A stretch of DNA of 64,000 nt from assembly GCA_030680575.1 (NCBI GenBank), contig JAUXVI010000035.1, forward strand, positions 30,630 to 94,629, written 5' to 3'. The notes beneath the pieces were generated by a model. That model was not told where the DNA came from. It saw only the letters and a program-made list of their open reading frames with translations, and did no database searches. The DNA is from Hylemonella sp. (GTDB lineage Bacteria > Pseudomonadota > Gammaproteobacteria > Burkholderiales > Burkholderiaceae_C). Position numbers and translations under genes: made by a program. Below are positions 47,288-54,967 of this stretch, piece by piece; position 1 is the stretch's first letter, and each line of letters begins with the position of its first letter.

Positions 47288-47824
47288 TCAGGCATCGCTG
47301 CGCGGAATGAGCGCCAGCAGGTCGGTGACGCCGACATCCACGCCAGACTGGAACAACAGCGTGGAGACCTGGCCGCGATGATGCGTCTGATGGTTGAAGA
47401 AGTGCTGGAGCAAAGCGCCAAAGCTTCTACTCGACTTGACGCCAGCCATGTTGCTGTACGCGATGCTGCTGGAGAGATGCGCGGGCGTCAGCTCTGCCAC
47501 CCAGCGCTCAATGAGTTCATCCAGTTGACGCCGGTAGTGACGAAGACCCGCCAGGTCGGGCGCGAGGGGCTGGCTCAAGGAGGCCGGTTGCCGAAAATCG
47601 GACAACGCGCTCAGCGCGGTGAACGAGGCCTCGTGCTGAGCGAAGCGATGCAGCCAGATCGTGTCGGCGACGGCAATGTGATTCAACGTTCCCAGAATGG
47701 AGCCGAAGAAGGCCCCTTGGTCAGCCGCGAGCGCTGCGGCGTCGAGGCTGGCGGCAGCCTCATACATGCGGTCGTTCATCCAGCGGTTGTATTCCGCCAT
47801 GAGTGATGCGGTCTGCGGGTTCAT
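47288..47824 (-). CDS. DinB-family protein
   Basis: A 178-residue four-helix-bundle protein of the DinB/YfiT-like group. Three metal-ligand His positions are plausible: the first in ILGTLNHIAVADTIWLHRF, and two in HFFNHQTHHRGQVSTLL. Such proteins are often thiol-dependent transferases or stress proteins, but no reaction can be assigned. ATG 47824 gives the family N-terminus; the frame upstream overlaps nasT and is a shadow. It converges with the cyclic-di-GMP gene. Confidence 0.85.
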   Translation of the reverse strand: MNPQTASLMAEYNRWMNDRMYEAAASLDAAALAADQGAFFGSILGTLNHIAVADTIWLHRFAQHEASFTALSALSDFRQPASLSQPLAPDLAGLRHYRRQLDELIERWVAELTPAHLSSSIAYSNMAGVKSSRSFGALLQHFFNHQTHHRGQVSTLLFQSGVDVGVTDLLALIPRSDA

Positions 47825-47845
47825 GGCCGGTGCCTTACTTGATTC

Positions 47846-47876
47846 TGTGATGTCAGTCGCCGATTTATAGCAGCCA
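47846..47876 (-). promoter_or_regulatory. 31-bp element shared with the DUF695 gene, promoter-like
   Basis: On the minus strand it reads TGGCTGCTATAAATCGGC then GACTGACATCACA, near-identical to 34425-34455. It ends 22 bases before the DinB-family start codon. TGCTATAAAT resembles an extended -10 box. Confidence 0.45.
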
Positions 47877-47936
47877 CGCGCCGGCAACGCATCGAATCGC
47901 GCACACAATTGGCGCATTTCTTGCTGCACCTGCCCC

Positions 47937-48581
47937 ATGAACGAAGTCCTGCGTATCGTCGTCGTCGCTCCCGATCTGGCCCTGAATGATCCGGACGACG
48001 AGCACGCCTGCCGGCAGGCCGAACGTTCGCGCAGCCTGCGCATCGGCCTGCTGGAAAGCGGCTTCAACCTGGTGGCCTCGCTGCCGGCCGACGTGTTCCT
48101 GGCCGATCGGCTGGCGCAGCTGCAGCCCGACATGGTGATCGTCGATGCCGAGAGCGATGCCCGCGATGCGCTGGAGCACGTGGTGATGGCCACACGCGAG
48201 GCGCCGCGCCCGATCGTCATGTTCACCAACGACAGCGACACCTCGCACGTGCGCGAGGCGGTGGCCGCCGGCGTCACCGCCTATGTGGTGGCGGGCCTGG
48301 CGCCCGAACGCATCCGCCCGATCCTGGATGTGGCCATGGTGCGCTTCCAGCACGAGCAGGCGCTGCACCAGGCGCTGGCCGAGACACGCAGCGAGCTGGA
48401 CGAGATCAGTGCCGAGCTGAAGGACCGCAAACTGATCGACCGCGCCAAGGGCCTGCTGATGCAGCGCCAGGGACTGAACGAAGCGGACGCTTACACCAAG
48501 CTGCGCAAGACGGCCATGGACAAGGGCCTGAAACTGGCCGAGGTGGCGCAGCGCATGCTGGATGTGGCCGACCTGCTGTGA
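47937..48581 (+). CDS. nasT: ANTAR-domain response regulator NasT (nitrate-responsive antiterminator)
   Basis: A 214-residue protein. The N-terminal receiver-like domain (about 5-130) keeps an Asp in MVIVDAESD. A coiled-coil linker follows, then the ANTAR RNA-binding domain (about 155-212: DRAKGLLMQRQGLNEADAY, LRKTAMDKG). NasT binds hairpins in the leader of nitrate-assimilation mRNAs and lets RNA polymerase pass a terminator. Its likely target is the leader at 48733-48857. The nitrate sensor NasS that normally restrains NasT is not encoded next to it. Confidence 0.92.
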   Translation: MNEVLRIVVVAPDLALNDPDDEHACRQAERSRSLRIGLLESGFNLVASLPADVFLADRLAQLQPDMVIVDAESDARDALEHVVMATREAPRPIVMFTNDSDTSHVREAVAAGVTAYVVAGLAPERIRPILDVAMVRFQHEQALHQALAETRSELDEISAELKDRKLIDRAKGLLMQRQGLNEADAYTKLRKTAMDKGLKLAEVAQRMLDVADLL

Positions 48582-48595
48582 CTGTTTTGGTGCAC

Positions 48596-48612
48596 CGCAC
48601 AAAATCGGTGCA
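48596..48612 (+). promoter_or_regulatory. NtrC-like binding site
   Basis: CGCACAAAATCGGTGCA keeps the GCAC and GGTGCA arms and 17-bp length of NtrC sites (consensus TGCACTA-N3-TGGTGCA). A further half-site TGCACC lies directly upstream. It is centred about 125 bases before the start site predicted for the sigma-54 promoter, a normal enhancer distance. Confidence 0.6.
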
Positions 48613-48667
48613 GCTTCAGAATATCAGGTCAAAACACCATTTACACCTTATGGTTATTGCGCCTGAA

Positions 48668-48684
48668 GCTATCAAATTTATAGC
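48668..48684. repeat. GCTATC-family palindrome in the nrtA promoter region
   Basis: GCTATCAAATTTATAGC is an inverted repeat of the dispersed GCTATC family, followed by CAATTGAGCGCACTT. It lies between the NtrC-like site and the sigma-54 promoter, a stretch that must bend when NtrC contacts the polymerase. Confidence 0.6.
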
Positions 48685-48704
48685 AATTGAGCGCACTTGA
48701 ATTC

Positions 48705-48721
48705 TGGCACGACCCTTGCTT
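48705..48721 (+). promoter_or_regulatory. Sigma-54 promoter of the nitrate assimilation operon
   Basis: TGGCACGACCCTTGCTT matches the sigma-54 consensus TGGCACGNNNNTTGCWW, with GG and GC exactly ten bases apart. The predicted transcription start is near 48731, giving a ~156-nt leader before nrtA. Confidence 0.88.
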
Positions 48722-48732
48722 AAGAAGAAACA

Positions 48733-48786
48733 AGACCCATAACGGTCTGTCGGCCACCCCATCCAACGGCGGATGAGGTGGCCGAC
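48733..48786 (+). promoter_or_regulatory. ANTAR-type antitermination hairpins in the nrtA leader
   Basis: Two adjacent hairpins. The first is AGACC-CATAAC-GGTCT (48733-48748). The second has a 16-bp stem starting GTCGGCCACC with one mismatch and a six-base loop AACGGC (48749-48786). That loop has A at position 1 and G at position 4, the pattern recognised by ANTAR proteins; the first loop does not. It lies just before a terminator, as in known nas leaders. Confidence 0.72.
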
Positions 48787-48796
48787 AAAGGACAAA

Positions 48797-48857
48797 GGCG
48801 TCCCCACCGGTAGGCACCGTCAGCACGACGGGCCCGCCGCGTGAGGACGCCTTTTTT
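48797..48857 (+). terminator. Regulated intrinsic terminator in the nrtA leader
   Basis: GGCGTCC (48797-48803) pairs with GGACGCC (48845-48851) around an internally structured loop, followed by TTTTTT. It stands 29 bases before the nrtA start. A terminator inside a leader fits control by NasT, which would allow read-through when nitrate or nitrite is present. Confidence 0.88.
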
Positions 48858-48886
48858 GTTTTCTTCGTCGACTCTAGGAGCTAGTG

Positions 48887-50131
48887 ATGCCTGATCTTCT
48901 GAACGCCAAACTCAGCCGCCGCGCCGTATTGCAAACCGCCGCCGTCGGTGCCGTCGGGATTGACCCCGCCTTGCGCGCGGCCGTCTATGCTGCCGGCTCC
49001 GATGCCCCGGAGAAGAAGGAAGTGAAGATCGGCTTCATTCCGCTGACCGACTGCGCCAGCGTGGTGATGGCCTCGGTGCTGGGCTTCGACCAGAAGTACG
49101 GCGTCAAGATCATCCCGAGCAAGGAAGCCAGCTGGGCCGGCGTGCGCGACAAGCTGGTCAACGGCGAGCTCGACTTTGCCCACGTGCTGTACGGCCTGAT
49201 CTACGGCGTGCACCTCGGCATGAGCGGCCCGAAGAAAGACATGGCCGTGCTCATGACGCTCAACAACAACGGCCAAGCCATCACCCTGTCCAAAAAGCTG
49301 GCCGACAAGGGCGCAGTCAATGGCGCCGGCCTGGCCAAGCTGATGGCCAGCGAGAAACGCGAATACACCTTCGCCCAGACCTTCCCCACCGGCACGCACG
49401 CCATGTGGCTGTACTACTGGCTGGCAGCCAACGGCATCAACCCGATGAAGGATGCCAAGGTCATCACCGTGCCGCCGCCGCAGATGGTGGCCAACATGCG
49501 CGTGGGCAATATGGACGGCTTCTGCGTCGGCGAACCGTGGAACCACCGCGCCATCATCGACGGCATCGGTGTCACCGCCACCACCACGCAGGACATCTGG
49601 AAGGACCACCCGGAGAAGGTGCTGGGCACCACGGGCGACTTCGTCAAGAAGTACCCCAACACCGCACGTGCGGTGACGGCCGCCATCATCGAAGCCGGCC
49701 GCTGGATCGACGCCAGCCTGTCGAACAAGAACAAGATGGCCGAGACGATTGCCGACAAGAGCTACGTCAACACCGGCGTCGATGCCATCAACCAGCGCAT
49801 CCTGGGCCGCTACCAGGACGGCATGGGCAAGACCTGGGACGACCCCAACCACATGAAGTTCTACAACGAGGGTGCGGTCACCTTCCCCTACCTGAGCGAC
49901 GGCATGTGGTTCATGACCCAGCACAAGCGCTGGGGCCTGCTCAAAGAGCACCCGGACTACCTGGGTGTGGCCAAGCAGATCAACCAGATCGAGCTCTACA
50001 AGCAAGCCGCCACCGCCGCCAAGGCACCGGTACCGAAGGACGCCATGCGCAGCTCCAAGTTCATGGATGGCGTGGTGTGGGACGGCAAGGACCCGAAGAA
50101 ATACGCCGACAGCTTCAAAGTCAAGGTCTGA
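48887..50131 (+). CDS. nrtA: Nitrate ABC transporter substrate-binding protein (NrtA/CmpA family)
   Basis: A 414-residue nitrate-binding protein. A Tat-like signal lies at the N-terminus (LSRRAVLQTAAVGAVG). The mature part shows VKIGFIPLTDCASVVMASVLG and the anion-site region with MRVGNMDGFCVGEPWN, typical of NrtA. ATG 48887 follows AGGAG by six bases; a GTG directly before it is in frame. First structural gene of the nitrate operon, behind the sigma-54 promoter and regulated terminator. Confidence 0.95.
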   Translation: MPDLLNAKLSRRAVLQTAAVGAVGIDPALRAAVYAAGSDAPEKKEVKIGFIPLTDCASVVMASVLGFDQKYGVKIIPSKEASWAGVRDKLVNGELDFAHVLYGLIYGVHLGMSGPKKDMAVLMTLNNNGQAITLSKKLADKGAVNGAGLAKLMASEKREYTFAQTFPTGTHAMWLYYWLAANGINPMKDAKVITVPPPQMVANMRVGNMDGFCVGEPWNHRAIIDGIGVTATTTQDIWKDHPEKVLGTTGDFVKKYPNTARAVTAAIIEAGRWIDASLSNKNKMAETIADKSYVNTGVDAINQRILGRYQDGMGKTWDDPNHMKFYNEGAVTFPYLSDGMWFMTQHKRWGLLKEHPDYLGVAKQINQIELYKQAATAAKAPVPKDAMRSSKFMDGVVWDGKDPKKYADSFKVKV

Positions 50132-50167
50132 AGAACCGAGCAGAGCAGAACAGAGAAGGAACGCACC

Positions 50168-51100
50168 ATGGTCAGCGCCGTGTTTCACCCCCCCGTGGAG
50201 CGGGTCACCCCCGCCCCCGTGGCCAACGCTATCGAAAAGATAGCGCCTGCCGCATATTCCGCAAGGACGAAGGCCGAAAAGCCTCATGAACCCGTGGCCC
50301 CGCAAATGCCCGGCTACGACTGGCGCGGCCTGGCCTTGCGCGTGCTGCCGCCGGTGTTCGGCCTGGCGCTGCTGATCGGCATCTGGGCGCTGGTGGCGCT
50401 CTCCAGCGGCAGCGGCATCCCCAGCCCGCTGGAAACATGGAAACAGGCGCTCGATGTCTTCAGCGACCCTTTCTACCGCAAGGGCCCGAACGACCAGGGC
50501 GTGGGCTGGAACGTTCTGATGTCGCTCGAGCGCGTGGCCCTGGGCTTCGGCCTGGCGGCCGTGGTCGGCATCCCGGCCGGTTTCATGATCGGGCGCTTCG
50601 AGTTCCTGAGCCGCATGTTCAACCCGCTCATCAGCCTGCTGCGTCCGGTCTCGCCGCTGGCCTGGCTGCCGATCGGCCTGATGGTGTTCAAGGGCGCCAA
50701 CCCGGCCGCCATCTGGACCATCTTCATCTGCTCGATCTGGCCCATGATCATCAACACCGCGGTGGGTGTGCAGCGCGTGCCGAGCGACTACATGAACGTG
50801 GCGCGCGTGCTGAACCTGTCGGAATGGAAGATCGCCACCAAGATCCTGTTCCCCGCCGTGCTGCCCTACATGCTGACCGGCGTGCGCCTGGCGGTAGGCA
50901 CGGCCTGGCTGGTGATCGTGGCCGCCGAGATGCTGACCGGCGGCGTGGGCATCGGCTTCTGGATCTGGGACGAGTGGAACAACCTCAACGTGGCCAGCAT
51001 CATCATCGCCATCTTCGTGATCGGCATCGTCGGCCTGGTGCTCGAGTTCGCCCTGATCAAACTCGCCAGCGCCTTCACGTTCGAAGAGGTGAAGACTTAA
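50168..51100 (+). CDS. nrtB: Nitrate ABC transporter permease
   Basis: A 310-residue inner-membrane permease with about six helices. The N-terminal ~50 residues are a non-conserved hydrophilic extension containing a perfect copy of a short palindrome (50228-50244) read in frame. The conserved part includes LLRPVSPLAWLPIGLMVFKG and VARVLNLSEWKIATKILFPAVLP in parts, the ATPase-contact loop. It imports nitrate with NrtA and the downstream ATPase. Confidence 0.95.
   Translation: MVSAVFHPPVERVTPAPVANAIEKIAPAAYSARTKAEKPHEPVAPQMPGYDWRGLALRVLPPVFGLALLIGIWALVALSSGSGIPSPLETWKQALDVFSDPFYRKGPNDQGVGWNVLMSLERVALGFGLAAVVGIPAGFMIGRFEFLSRMFNPLISLLRPVSPLAWLPIGLMVFKGANPAAIWTIFICSIWPMIINTAVGVQRVPSDYMNVARVLNLSEWKIATKILFPAVLPYMLTGVRLAVGTAWLVIVAAEMLTGGVGIGFWIWDEWNNLNVASIIIAIFVIGIVGLVLEFALIKLASAFTFEEVKT
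50228..50244. repeat. In-frame GCTATC-family palindrome in nrtB
   Basis: GCTATCGAAAAGATAGC is a perfect inverted repeat with a five-base loop, flanked by GCGCC-type sequence. It encodes NAIEKIA in the variable N-terminal extension of NrtB. Confidence 0.7.
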
Positions 51101-51102
51101 CC

Positions 51103-51185
51103 CACCCCTGAGCCGCGCCCAAGGGCGCGTCACCCCCTCAAGGGGGCGCCACCAGTGGCTAAGGCTTTGCCGGTTCCACGATAGC
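51103..51185 (+). repeat. Diverged copy of a GC-rich intergenic repeat
   Basis: The gap between nrtB and the ATPase gene contains GGCGCGTCACCCCCTCAAGG, GGGCGCCACCAGTGGC and GGCTTTGCCGGTTCCACG in order. This matches the 3' half of the copy at 60376-60462. Confidence 0.65.
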
Positions 51186-51209
51186 CCCCGGAAAGAAAAG
51201 GAGAACATC

Positions 51210-52046
51210 ATGAATGCATCCCACACCACCAAGTTCATCGAGGTCCAGGGGGTCGAGCAGACTTTCCGCACCAAAAAGGGCCTGTTCCCGGCGCTGCGCG
51301 ACATCAACCTGACGATCGCCAAGGGCGAGTTCGTGGCGCTGATCGGCCACTCCGGCTGCGGCAAGTCCACCCTGCTGAACCTGATTGCGGGCCTGACTAC
51401 CCCCACCGCCGGCACCCTGCTGTGCGCCAACCGCGAAATCGCCGGCCCCGGCCCCGAGCGCGCGGTGGTGTTCCAGAACCATTCGCTCCTGCCCTGGCTG
51501 ACCTGCTTCGAAAACGTCTACCTGGCGGTGGAACGCGTCTTCGGTGCCGCCAGCAGAAGTACCGGCGCCCCGGCGGAAAACAAGGCTCAGCTCAAGGCCC
51601 GCACCGACGCGGCACTCGAACTGGTGGGCCTGACGGCTGCGGCGCAGAAGCGCCCGGGCGAAATCTCCGGCGGCATGAAACAACGCGTCGGTATTGCCCG
51701 GGCGCTGTCCATGGAGCCGCAGGTGCTGCTGATGGACGAGCCCTTCGGCGCCCTGGATGCGCTGACGCGCGCCAAGCTGCAGGACGAGCTGCTGGAGATC
51801 GTGGCGCGCACGAAAAGCACGGTGGTGATGGTGACGCACGACGTGGACGAAGCCGTGCTGCTGTCCGACAAGATCGTGATGATGACCAACGGCCCGGCCG
51901 CCACCATTGGCGAGGTGCTGGCGGTGGACCTGCCGCGTCCACGCAACCGCGTCGCCCTGGCGGAAGACCCGCGTTACATCAACTGCCGCAAGGCGGTGAT
52001 CGACTTCCTCTACACCCGGCAAGCCCACGTTGAGAAAGCAGCTTGA
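51210..52046 (+). CDS. Nitrate ABC transporter ATPase (NrtC/NrtD type)
   Basis: A 278-residue single-domain ATPase. Walker A GHSGCGKST, signature EISGGMKQRVGIARAL, Walker B VLLMDEPFGALD and switch VMVTHDVDEAV are all intact. It lacks the NrtA-like C-terminal domain of cyanobacterial NrtC, so a homodimer probably powers the transporter. A good site (AAAAGGAGAA) precedes ATG 51210. It ends 10 bases before nirB. Confidence 0.94.
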   Translation: MNASHTTKFIEVQGVEQTFRTKKGLFPALRDINLTIAKGEFVALIGHSGCGKSTLLNLIAGLTTPTAGTLLCANREIAGPGPERAVVFQNHSLLPWLTCFENVYLAVERVFGAASRSTGAPAENKAQLKARTDAALELVGLTAAAQKRPGEISGGMKQRVGIARALSMEPQVLLMDEPFGALDALTRAKLQDELLEIVARTKSTVVMVTHDVDEAVLLSDKIVMMTNGPAATIGEVLAVDLPRPRNRVALAEDPRYINCRKAVIDFLYTRQAHVEKAA

Positions 52047-52056
52047 GGAGATAGAC

Positions 52057-54522
52057 ATGGATATGAGCGTCAACCCCAAAAACAAGATGAAGCTGGTGAT
52101 GATCGGCAACGGCATGGCCGGCGTACGCTCGCTCGAAGAGCTGCTGAAGATCGCACCCGACCTGTACGACATCACCGTCTTCGGTACTGAGCCGCACCCG
52201 AACTACAACCGCATCCTGCTGTCGCCGGTGCTGGCCGGTGAGCAGAAGCTGGAGGACATCATCCTCAACGACTGGGCCTGGTACCAGGACAACGGCATCA
52301 CCCTGCATGCCGGCTGGACCGTGACCGAGGTCGACCGCGTCAAGCGCATCGTGCATGCGAAAAACGCCGCCGGTGAAACCCTGAGCGCCCCGTACGACCG
52401 CCTGATCATGGCCACCGGCTCCAACCCCTTCATCCTGCCCATTCCGGGCAAGGACCTGCAAGGTGTGCTGGCTTACCGCGACATTGCCGACACGCAGGCC
52501 ATGATCGACGCCGCCGCCCAGTACCCGCACGCCGTGGTCATCGGCGGCGGCCTGCTCGGGCTGGAGGCCGCCAACGGCCTGATGAAACGCGGCATGCAGG
52601 TGACGGTGGTGCACGTCTCGCCCTGGCTGATGGAGCGCCAGCTCGACGACGTGGCTGGCCGGCTGCTGCAGCAATCGCTGGAAGCGCGCGGCATGAAGTT
52701 CCTGATCGGTGCGCAGACTGAAGCGCTGGTCGGTGGCGAAGACGGCCGCGTCAAGGCTGTGAAGTTCAAGGACGGCGCGCAAGTGCCGGCCGATCTGGTG
52801 GTGATGGCGGTCGGCATCCGCCCCAACACCGCCCTGGCCGAGAGCATGAAGCTGCACGTCAACCGCGGCATCGTGGTCAGCGACACGCTGCAGACCACCA
52901 CCGACGCCCGCATCTACGCGGTGGGTGAGTGCGCCGCGCACCGCGGCATTGCCTACGGCCTGGTGGCGCCGCTGTTTGAGCAGGGCAAGGTGCTGGCCAA
53001 CCACCTGGCGCAGTTCGGCATCGGCCGCTACACCGGTTCGCTGACCTCGACCAAGCTCAAGGTCACCGGCATCGACCTATTTTCTGCCGGCCAGTTCATG
53101 GGCGGCGACGACACCGAAGAGATCGTGATGAGCGACCCGGCTGGCGGTGTCTACAAGAAGCTGGTGCTGAAGGACGACAAGCTCATCGGCGCCTGCCTCT
53201 ACGGCGACACGGTGGACGGCAGCTGGTACTTCAAGCTGCTGCGCGACGGCCGGCCGGTGGCCGACATCCGCGACAAGCTGATGTTCGGCGAATCCAACAT
53301 CGGCGACGCCGGCCACGAAGGCCACAGCAAGGCCGCCGCGATGGCCGACACGGACGAAGTGTGCGGCTGCAACGGCGTCACCAAGGGCACCATCTGCAAG
53401 GCCATCAAGGAAAAAGGTCTGTTCACGCTGGACGAGGTGCGCAAGCACACCAAGGCCAGCGCCTCGTGCGGCTCCTGCACCGGCCTGGTAGAACAGATTT
53501 TGATGTTCACCGCCGGCGGCGACTACTCGGCCACACCGAAAACCAAAGCCATGTGCGGCTGCACCGAGCACGGCCACCAGGCGGTGCGCGAAGCCATCGT
53601 GGCCAACAAGCTGTTGACGATCGCCGACGTCTTCAAGTTCATGGAATGGCGCACCCCCAACGGCTGCGCCTCCTGCCGCCCGGCCGTCAACTACTACCTC
53701 ATCAGCAGTTGGCCCAAGCTGGCAAAGGACGATCCGCAAAGCCGCTACATCAACGAACGCAGCCACGCCAACATCCAGAAGGACGGCACCTACAGCGTGA
53801 TCCCGCGCATGTGGGGCGGCGAGACCACGGCGGACGAGCTGCGCCGCATTGCCGACGCGGTGGACAAGTACAAGATCCCGACCGTCAAGGTCACCGGTGG
53901 CCAGCGCATCGACCTGCTGGGCGTGAAGAAGGAAGACCTGCAGGCGGTGTGGCGCGACATCGGCATGCCGAGCGGCCACGCCTACGCCAAGGCGCTGCGC
54001 ACGGTGAAGACCTGTGTGGGCAGCGAGTGGTGCCGCATGGGCACGCAGGACAGCACGCAGATGGGCAAGGACCTGGAACGCGCCATGTGGCGCATGTACG
54101 CGCCGCACAAGGTGAAGTTCGCCGTCAGCGGCTGTCCGCGCAACTGCGCCGAGGCCGGCATCAAGGACGTGGGCATCATCGGCGTCGACTCCGGCTGGGA
54201 GATGCACATCGCCGGCAACGGCGGCATCAAGACCGAGGTGGCGCATTTCTTCACCAAGCTGAAGACCGCCGAGGAAGTGCTGGAGTACACCGGCGCCTTC
54301 ATGCAGCTCTACCGCGAGGAAGGCTGGTACCTGGAGCGCACCGTGCACTACGTCAACCGGGTCGGCCTGGACTACGTGAAGAAAAAGATCCTGGACGACC
54401 ATGAGGGCCGCAAGGCCTTGTGGGAACGGCTGCAGTTCGCGCTCGACGGCGAGCCCGACCCGTGGTTTGAGTTTGACAAAGCCACGGTAGACACACGCCA
54501 GTTCGAAAAACTCTCGGCATGA
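52057..54522 (+). CDS. nirB: Assimilatory nitrite reductase [NAD(P)H], large subunit
   Basis: An 821-residue enzyme reducing nitrite to ammonium. Domains in order: FAD/NAD(P)H oxidoreductase (~8-300, VMIGNGMAGVRSLEELL and VVIGGGLLGLEAANGL), two BFD-like 2Fe-2S regions (CGCNGVTKGTICKAI ... CGSCTG; CGCTEHGHQAVREAI ... NGCASCRP), then the sirohaem/4Fe-4S part (TCVGSEWCRMGTQDST ... SGCPRNCAEAGIKDVG). ATG 52057 follows GAGGAG; a TTG at 52030 is less likely. Confidence 0.97.
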   Translation: MDMSVNPKNKMKLVMIGNGMAGVRSLEELLKIAPDLYDITVFGTEPHPNYNRILLSPVLAGEQKLEDIILNDWAWYQDNGITLHAGWTVTEVDRVKRIVHAKNAAGETLSAPYDRLIMATGSNPFILPIPGKDLQGVLAYRDIADTQAMIDAAAQYPHAVVIGGGLLGLEAANGLMKRGMQVTVVHVSPWLMERQLDDVAGRLLQQSLEARGMKFLIGAQTEALVGGEDGRVKAVKFKDGAQVPADLVVMAVGIRPNTALAESMKLHVNRGIVVSDTLQTTTDARIYAVGECAAHRGIAYGLVAPLFEQGKVLANHLAQFGIGRYTGSLTSTKLKVTGIDLFSAGQFMGGDDTEEIVMSDPAGGVYKKLVLKDDKLIGACLYGDTVDGSWYFKLLRDGRPVADIRDKLMFGESNIGDAGHEGHSKAAAMADTDEVCGCNGVTKGTICKAIKEKGLFTLDEVRKHTKASASCGSCTGLVEQILMFTAGGDYSATPKTKAMCGCTEHGHQAVREAIVANKLLTIADVFKFMEWRTPNGCASCRPAVNYYLISSWPKLAKDDPQSRYINERSHANIQKDGTYSVIPRMWGGETTADELRRIADAVDKYKIPTVKVTGGQRIDLLGVKKEDLQAVWRDIGMPSGHAYAKALRTVKTCVGSEWCRMGTQDSTQMGKDLERAMWRMYAPHKVKFAVSGCPRNCAEAGIKDVGIIGVDSGWEMHIAGNGGIKTEVAHFFTKLKTAEEVLEYTGAFMQLYREEGWYLERTVHYVNRVGLDYVKKKILDDHEGRKALWERLQFALDGEPDPWFEFDKATVDTRQFEKLSA

Positions 54523-54526
54523 AATC

Positions 54527-54568
54527 GGCCTCCAGCCCTTTTAGAAAAAGCGCCAACCGCTATCAATA
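54527..54568 (+). repeat. Intergenic GCTATC-family repeat between nirB and nirD
   Basis: The sequence GGCCTCCAGCCCTTTTAG, then AAAAGCGCCAACC, then GCTATCAATAAG fills the short gap and ends 12 bases before the nirD start. It is the clearest reference copy for the in-frame versions at 7588 and 61033. Confidence 0.7.
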
Positions 54569-54580
54569 AGTGAGCACATC

Positions 54581-54967
54581 ATGAGTGAATGGAAAACCAT
54601 CTGCCACGTGGAAGACATCCCGGTGCTGGGTTCGCGCCGCGTGGCGCGTCCGCAGGGCATGGACGTGGCGGTGTTCCGCAACGATCAGGACCAGGTCTTT
54701 GCCCTGCTCGACCGCTGCCCGCACAAGGGCGGCCCGCTGAGCCAGGGCATTGTGTTCGGCACCCATGTCGCCTGCCCGCTGCACAACTGGACCATTGGCC
54801 TGGACAGCGGCTGCGCCCGCGCGCCCGACGAAGGCAGCACGCCGCGCTTTGCCGTGCAGGTGACGGACGGCATGGTGCAGCTCGACGCGCAGGAACTCGC
54901 CACGCTGGCGATCGACGTCCAGCCCCCGGTGGCCGGGCCGTGCCAGAGGAAGACGGCCTGCGCATGA
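54581..54967 (+). CDS. nirD: Nitrite reductase small subunit (Rieske-type)
   Basis: A 128-residue subunit of the NADH-dependent nitrite reductase. It has the Rieske-like fold with DRCPHKGGPLSQGIV and CPLHNWTIGLDSG, so here the Cys-x-His pairs for a 2Fe-2S cluster appear intact, whereas many NirD proteins have lost them. Its stop overlaps the nasA start (ATGA 54964-54967). Confidence 0.94.
   Translation: MSEWKTICHVEDIPVLGSRRVARPQGMDVAVFRNDQDQVFALLDRCPHKGGPLSQGIVFGTHVACPLHNWTIGLDSGCARAPDEGSTPRFAVQVTDGMVQLDAQELATLAIDVQPPVAGPCQRKTACA

Noticed and set aside
47910..47924. Sigma-54-like sequence TGGCGCATTTCTTGC just before nasT
   Set aside because: GG-N10-GC spacing is right, but the predicted start would fall on the ATG itself, leaving no leader, and no activator site was seen.
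48591..48612. Longer TGCACC-N10-GGTGCA inverted repeat as the NtrC site
   Set aside because: Arm spacing is five bases too long for NtrC; the 17-bp site inside it (48596-48612) fits better.
48881..51430. 849-codon open frame on the minus strand opposite nrtA/nrtB
   Set aside because: Runs across two real genes and their gap; composition typical of shadows.
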